From Rhodospirillales bacterium (lineage in GTDB: Bacteria > Pseudomonadota > Alphaproteobacteria > MPNO01 > UBA2964): 7,339 bases of DNA. Positions 5,967 to 7,339 of the stretch are shown here, in pieces (the first letter of the stretch is position 1; each line of letters begins with the position of its first letter). The notes beneath the pieces are model-generated. The model searched no databases, was not told the origin of the DNA, and saw only the letters and a list, made by a program, of their open reading frames with translations. A program made the translations under genes and the position numbers. Location of the stretch: contig PBWY01000105.1 of the NCBI GenBank assembly GCA_002727395.1, forward strand, positions 1 to 7,339, written 5' to 3'.

Positions 5967-6863
5967 ATGATTAATGTAACTCCAGTTTCCGATGTTATGG
6001 GTGCGGAAATCACTGAGATAAACTTAGAAAATCCGATAAAAGAGGATTTAAAGGTAGTGTTACAGAAAGCCTTGCTCAAATATCAGGTGTTGGTAATTAG
6101 GGAACAAAATTTAACACCTGATTTACAGGTTAAATTCTCGAGTATTTGGGGTAAATTAGAAACACCGTCCAATATTGAATATACAACAAAAGAATCTTCC
6201 AAAGTAATGATACTTTCAAACGAAATAAACCCAGATGGCTCTGCTGTTGGGGTGGTGGATGGAGGAGATTTTTGGCATTCCGACTCTTCACATATTGAAA
6301 TACCATCCATGGTAACAATTCTTCAATCTATCAAGAACCCTGAGAAAGGCGGCGATACAGAGTTTTGTAATATGGTTGCCGTTTATAATTCTTTGCCCGA
6401 ATCTTTAAAAGTTAAGATCGAGAATCTCTATGGTATTCACCATGTCAGTAAGTTAAATAATAAAAGGGTTACAATTTCACCCGGCCGGCCGGGAGCAAAA
6501 GATTTTTATGAAGCCCAAGCTAAAACTCGACCAGCAGTGCTCCAACCACTTGTTTTAAAACACCCGGAGACTGGTCAGAAATCTCTATATTGTTCTCCGC
6601 GTTTTACAATTGGGATAGAGGGTATGACCGAGAATGAGGCGGATCCAATTCTTGAAAAATTATTCGCACCCATTACTGACCGCAAAAGACCCTACCATTA
6701 CCGGCATAAATATAAGAATAACGACCTTGTTTTATGGGATAACCGATGCGTATGCCATCGCGCAGTAGGAGGATATGGACTACCGGATATTAGACGAATG
6801 CACCGAACTGTCATCGCCGGTACCGACGCTTATAATTTACAACAAACCTCATCTTCTCAGTAG
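5967..6863 (+). CDS. TauD/TfdA-family 2-oxoglutarate-dependent dioxygenase
   Basis: This 298-residue protein belongs to the TauD/TfdA family of non-haem Fe(II) enzymes, which couple 2-oxoglutarate decarboxylation to substrate hydroxylation, often releasing sulfite from sulfonates or breaking ether bonds. The metal ligands are H104-S-D106 (F-W-H-S-D-S-S) and H264 (D-N-R-C-V-C-H-R-A). T131 (G-G-D-T-E-F) lies 27 residues after the first His, the same spacing as in E. coli TauD (H99/T126). R276 and R280 (R-R-M-H-R-T) are placed to bind 2-oxoglutarate. The mid-region T-R-P-A-V-L-Q-P-L-V and H-P-E-T-G is also family-typical. The ATG at 5967 has a short AGG 8 bp upstream. No sulfonate transporter genes (tauABC) are adjacent in the window, so taurine is not supported as the substrate and I give no gene symbol. 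Its 3' end overlaps the convergent msrP by 7 bp. Confidence 0.92.
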   Translation: MINVTPVSDVMGAEITEINLENPIKEDLKVVLQKALLKYQVLVIREQNLTPDLQVKFSSIWGKLETPSNIEYTTKESSKVMILSNEINPDGSAVGVVDGGDFWHSDSSHIEIPSMVTILQSIKNPEKGGDTEFCNMVAVYNSLPESLKVKIENLYGIHHVSKLNNKRVTISPGRPGAKDFYEAQAKTRPAVLQPLVLKHPETGQKSLYCSPRFTIGIEGMTENEADPILEKLFAPITDRKRPYHYRHKYKNNDLVLWDNRCVCHRAVGGYGLPDIRRMHRTVIAGTDAYNLQQTSSSQ

Positions 6864-7339
6864 TATAAACTTTCCCCCTTTAAACCACGATAGAGACCGG
6901 AGACTTGTTCCTCATAGCCATTATAAATTAATGTTTTTATTCTTTTACCTCCGCCCCCAAGCACGCGTTCAGTTTCTTGTGACCATCGAGCATGAGGCAC
7001 CTTTGGATTCACATTAGCCCAAAAACCATACTCTTCGCTCTGCACTGTTTCCCAGAAACTCACCGGGCGTTTATCCGTAAAACTAAAACGAACAATAGAT
7101 TTAATTGATTTAAATCCGTACTTCCACGGCACCACTAATCGAAGTGGGGCACCCATCTGTTTGGGAAGCGGTTTCCCGTAAGCCCCAACCCCAATCAGCG
7201 TTAACTCGTTAGCAGCCTCACCGATCGTCAAACCCTCTCTATATGGCCAAGGATACCAAAATTGTTTTTGCCCCTTTGCAATAACGGGATTCATAAATGT
7301 TTCCATGACAACATATTTTGCTTTTTTTAGTGGCCGAGA
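6857..7339 (-). CDS. msrP: Protein-methionine-sulfoxide reductase catalytic subunit MsrP (3' part, cut by window edge)
   Basis: This is the C-terminal 160 codons of the molybdopterin enzyme MsrP (YedY), which repairs oxidised methionines of periplasmic proteins using electrons from the membrane haem protein MsrQ. From the edge the frame is open and reads S-R-P-L-K-K-A-K-Y-V-V-M-E-T-F, so the Met whose codon starts at 7306 is internal, not the start. Family blocks are clear: Y-P-W-P-Y-R-E-G-L, G-A-Y-G-K-P-L-P-K-Q-M-G-A-P-L-R-L-V-V-P-W-K-Y-G-F-K, E-Y-G-F-W-A-N-V-N-P, and the ending W-S-Q-E-T-E-R and N-G-Y-E-E-Q-V-S-G-L-Y. The Tat signal and the cofactor-binding cysteine would lie beyond the window. 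The TGA stop (6859-6857) falls inside the end of the convergent dioxygenase gene. No msrQ follows it downstream, where an msrPQ operon would carry it, and no terminator is visible for it. Confidence 0.95.
   Translation of the reverse strand, partial: SRPLKKAKYVVMETFMNPVIAKGQKQFWYPWPYREGLTIGEAANELTLIGVGAYGKPLPKQMGAPLRLVVPWKYGFKSIKSIVRFSFTDKRPVSFWETVQSEEYGFWANVNPKVPHARWSQETERVLGGGGKRIKTLIYNGYEEQVSGLYRGLKGESLYY

Noticed and set aside
7304..7306. Minus-strand Met codon as the start of msrP
   Set aside because: The frame stays open to the window edge, and the residues before it (A-K-Y-V-V) match the MsrP family, so this Met is internal.

Overview
The window looks like chromosomal DNA from an AT-rich alphaproteobacterium. 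I infer this from three things: an ELM1-family protein (DUF1022, mostly alphaproteobacteria and plants), a thioredoxin reductase gene followed directly by a LysR regulator (a familiar alphaproteobacterial pair), and the closely packed, modest-GC coding. A marine Rhodospirillales-like lineage would fit, but the window holds no rRNA or other marker that settles this.

Layout. Positions 82-5588 form a same-strand run of five genes with gaps of 62, 18, 13 and 56 bp: an ELM1-family putative glycosyltransferase; a small 2-oxoglutarate/Fe(II) oxygenase; a 636-residue protein I do not recognise; thioredoxin reductase trxB; and a LysR-type regulator. The oxygenase and the 636-residue protein are in the same reading frame, separated by one TAA codon. 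A 378-bp gene-free stretch follows (5589-5966). It holds a perfect 10-bp inverted repeat, an imperfect terminator-like hairpin, and a series of small stem-loops ending in a very strong rho-independent terminator (5845-5873). A plausible promoter then leads into a TauD/TfdA-family dioxygenase (5967-6863). That gene converges with, and overlaps by 7 bp, the 3' end of a minus-strand msrP (periplasmic methionine sulfoxide reductase catalytic subunit), which runs off the right edge.

How the genes may work together. trxB and msrP both belong to protein thiol/methionine redox maintenance, but they are in different transcription units. The first three genes look like an accessory module. A GT-B-like protein, a 2OG oxygenase and a large beta-rich protein with a possible Rossmann-like N-terminus would suit synthesis or modification of a surface glycan or another conjugate. 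That role is inference from fold-level features and linkage only.

Most worth following up: the three-gene module, especially the unrecognised 636-residue protein and its single-stop junction with the oxygenase, and the structured non-coding stretch before the dioxygenase gene, which may be a small RNA, a long 3' UTR or an attenuated leader. Nothing in the window is clearly mobile, and there is no CRISPR array, tRNA or rRNA.
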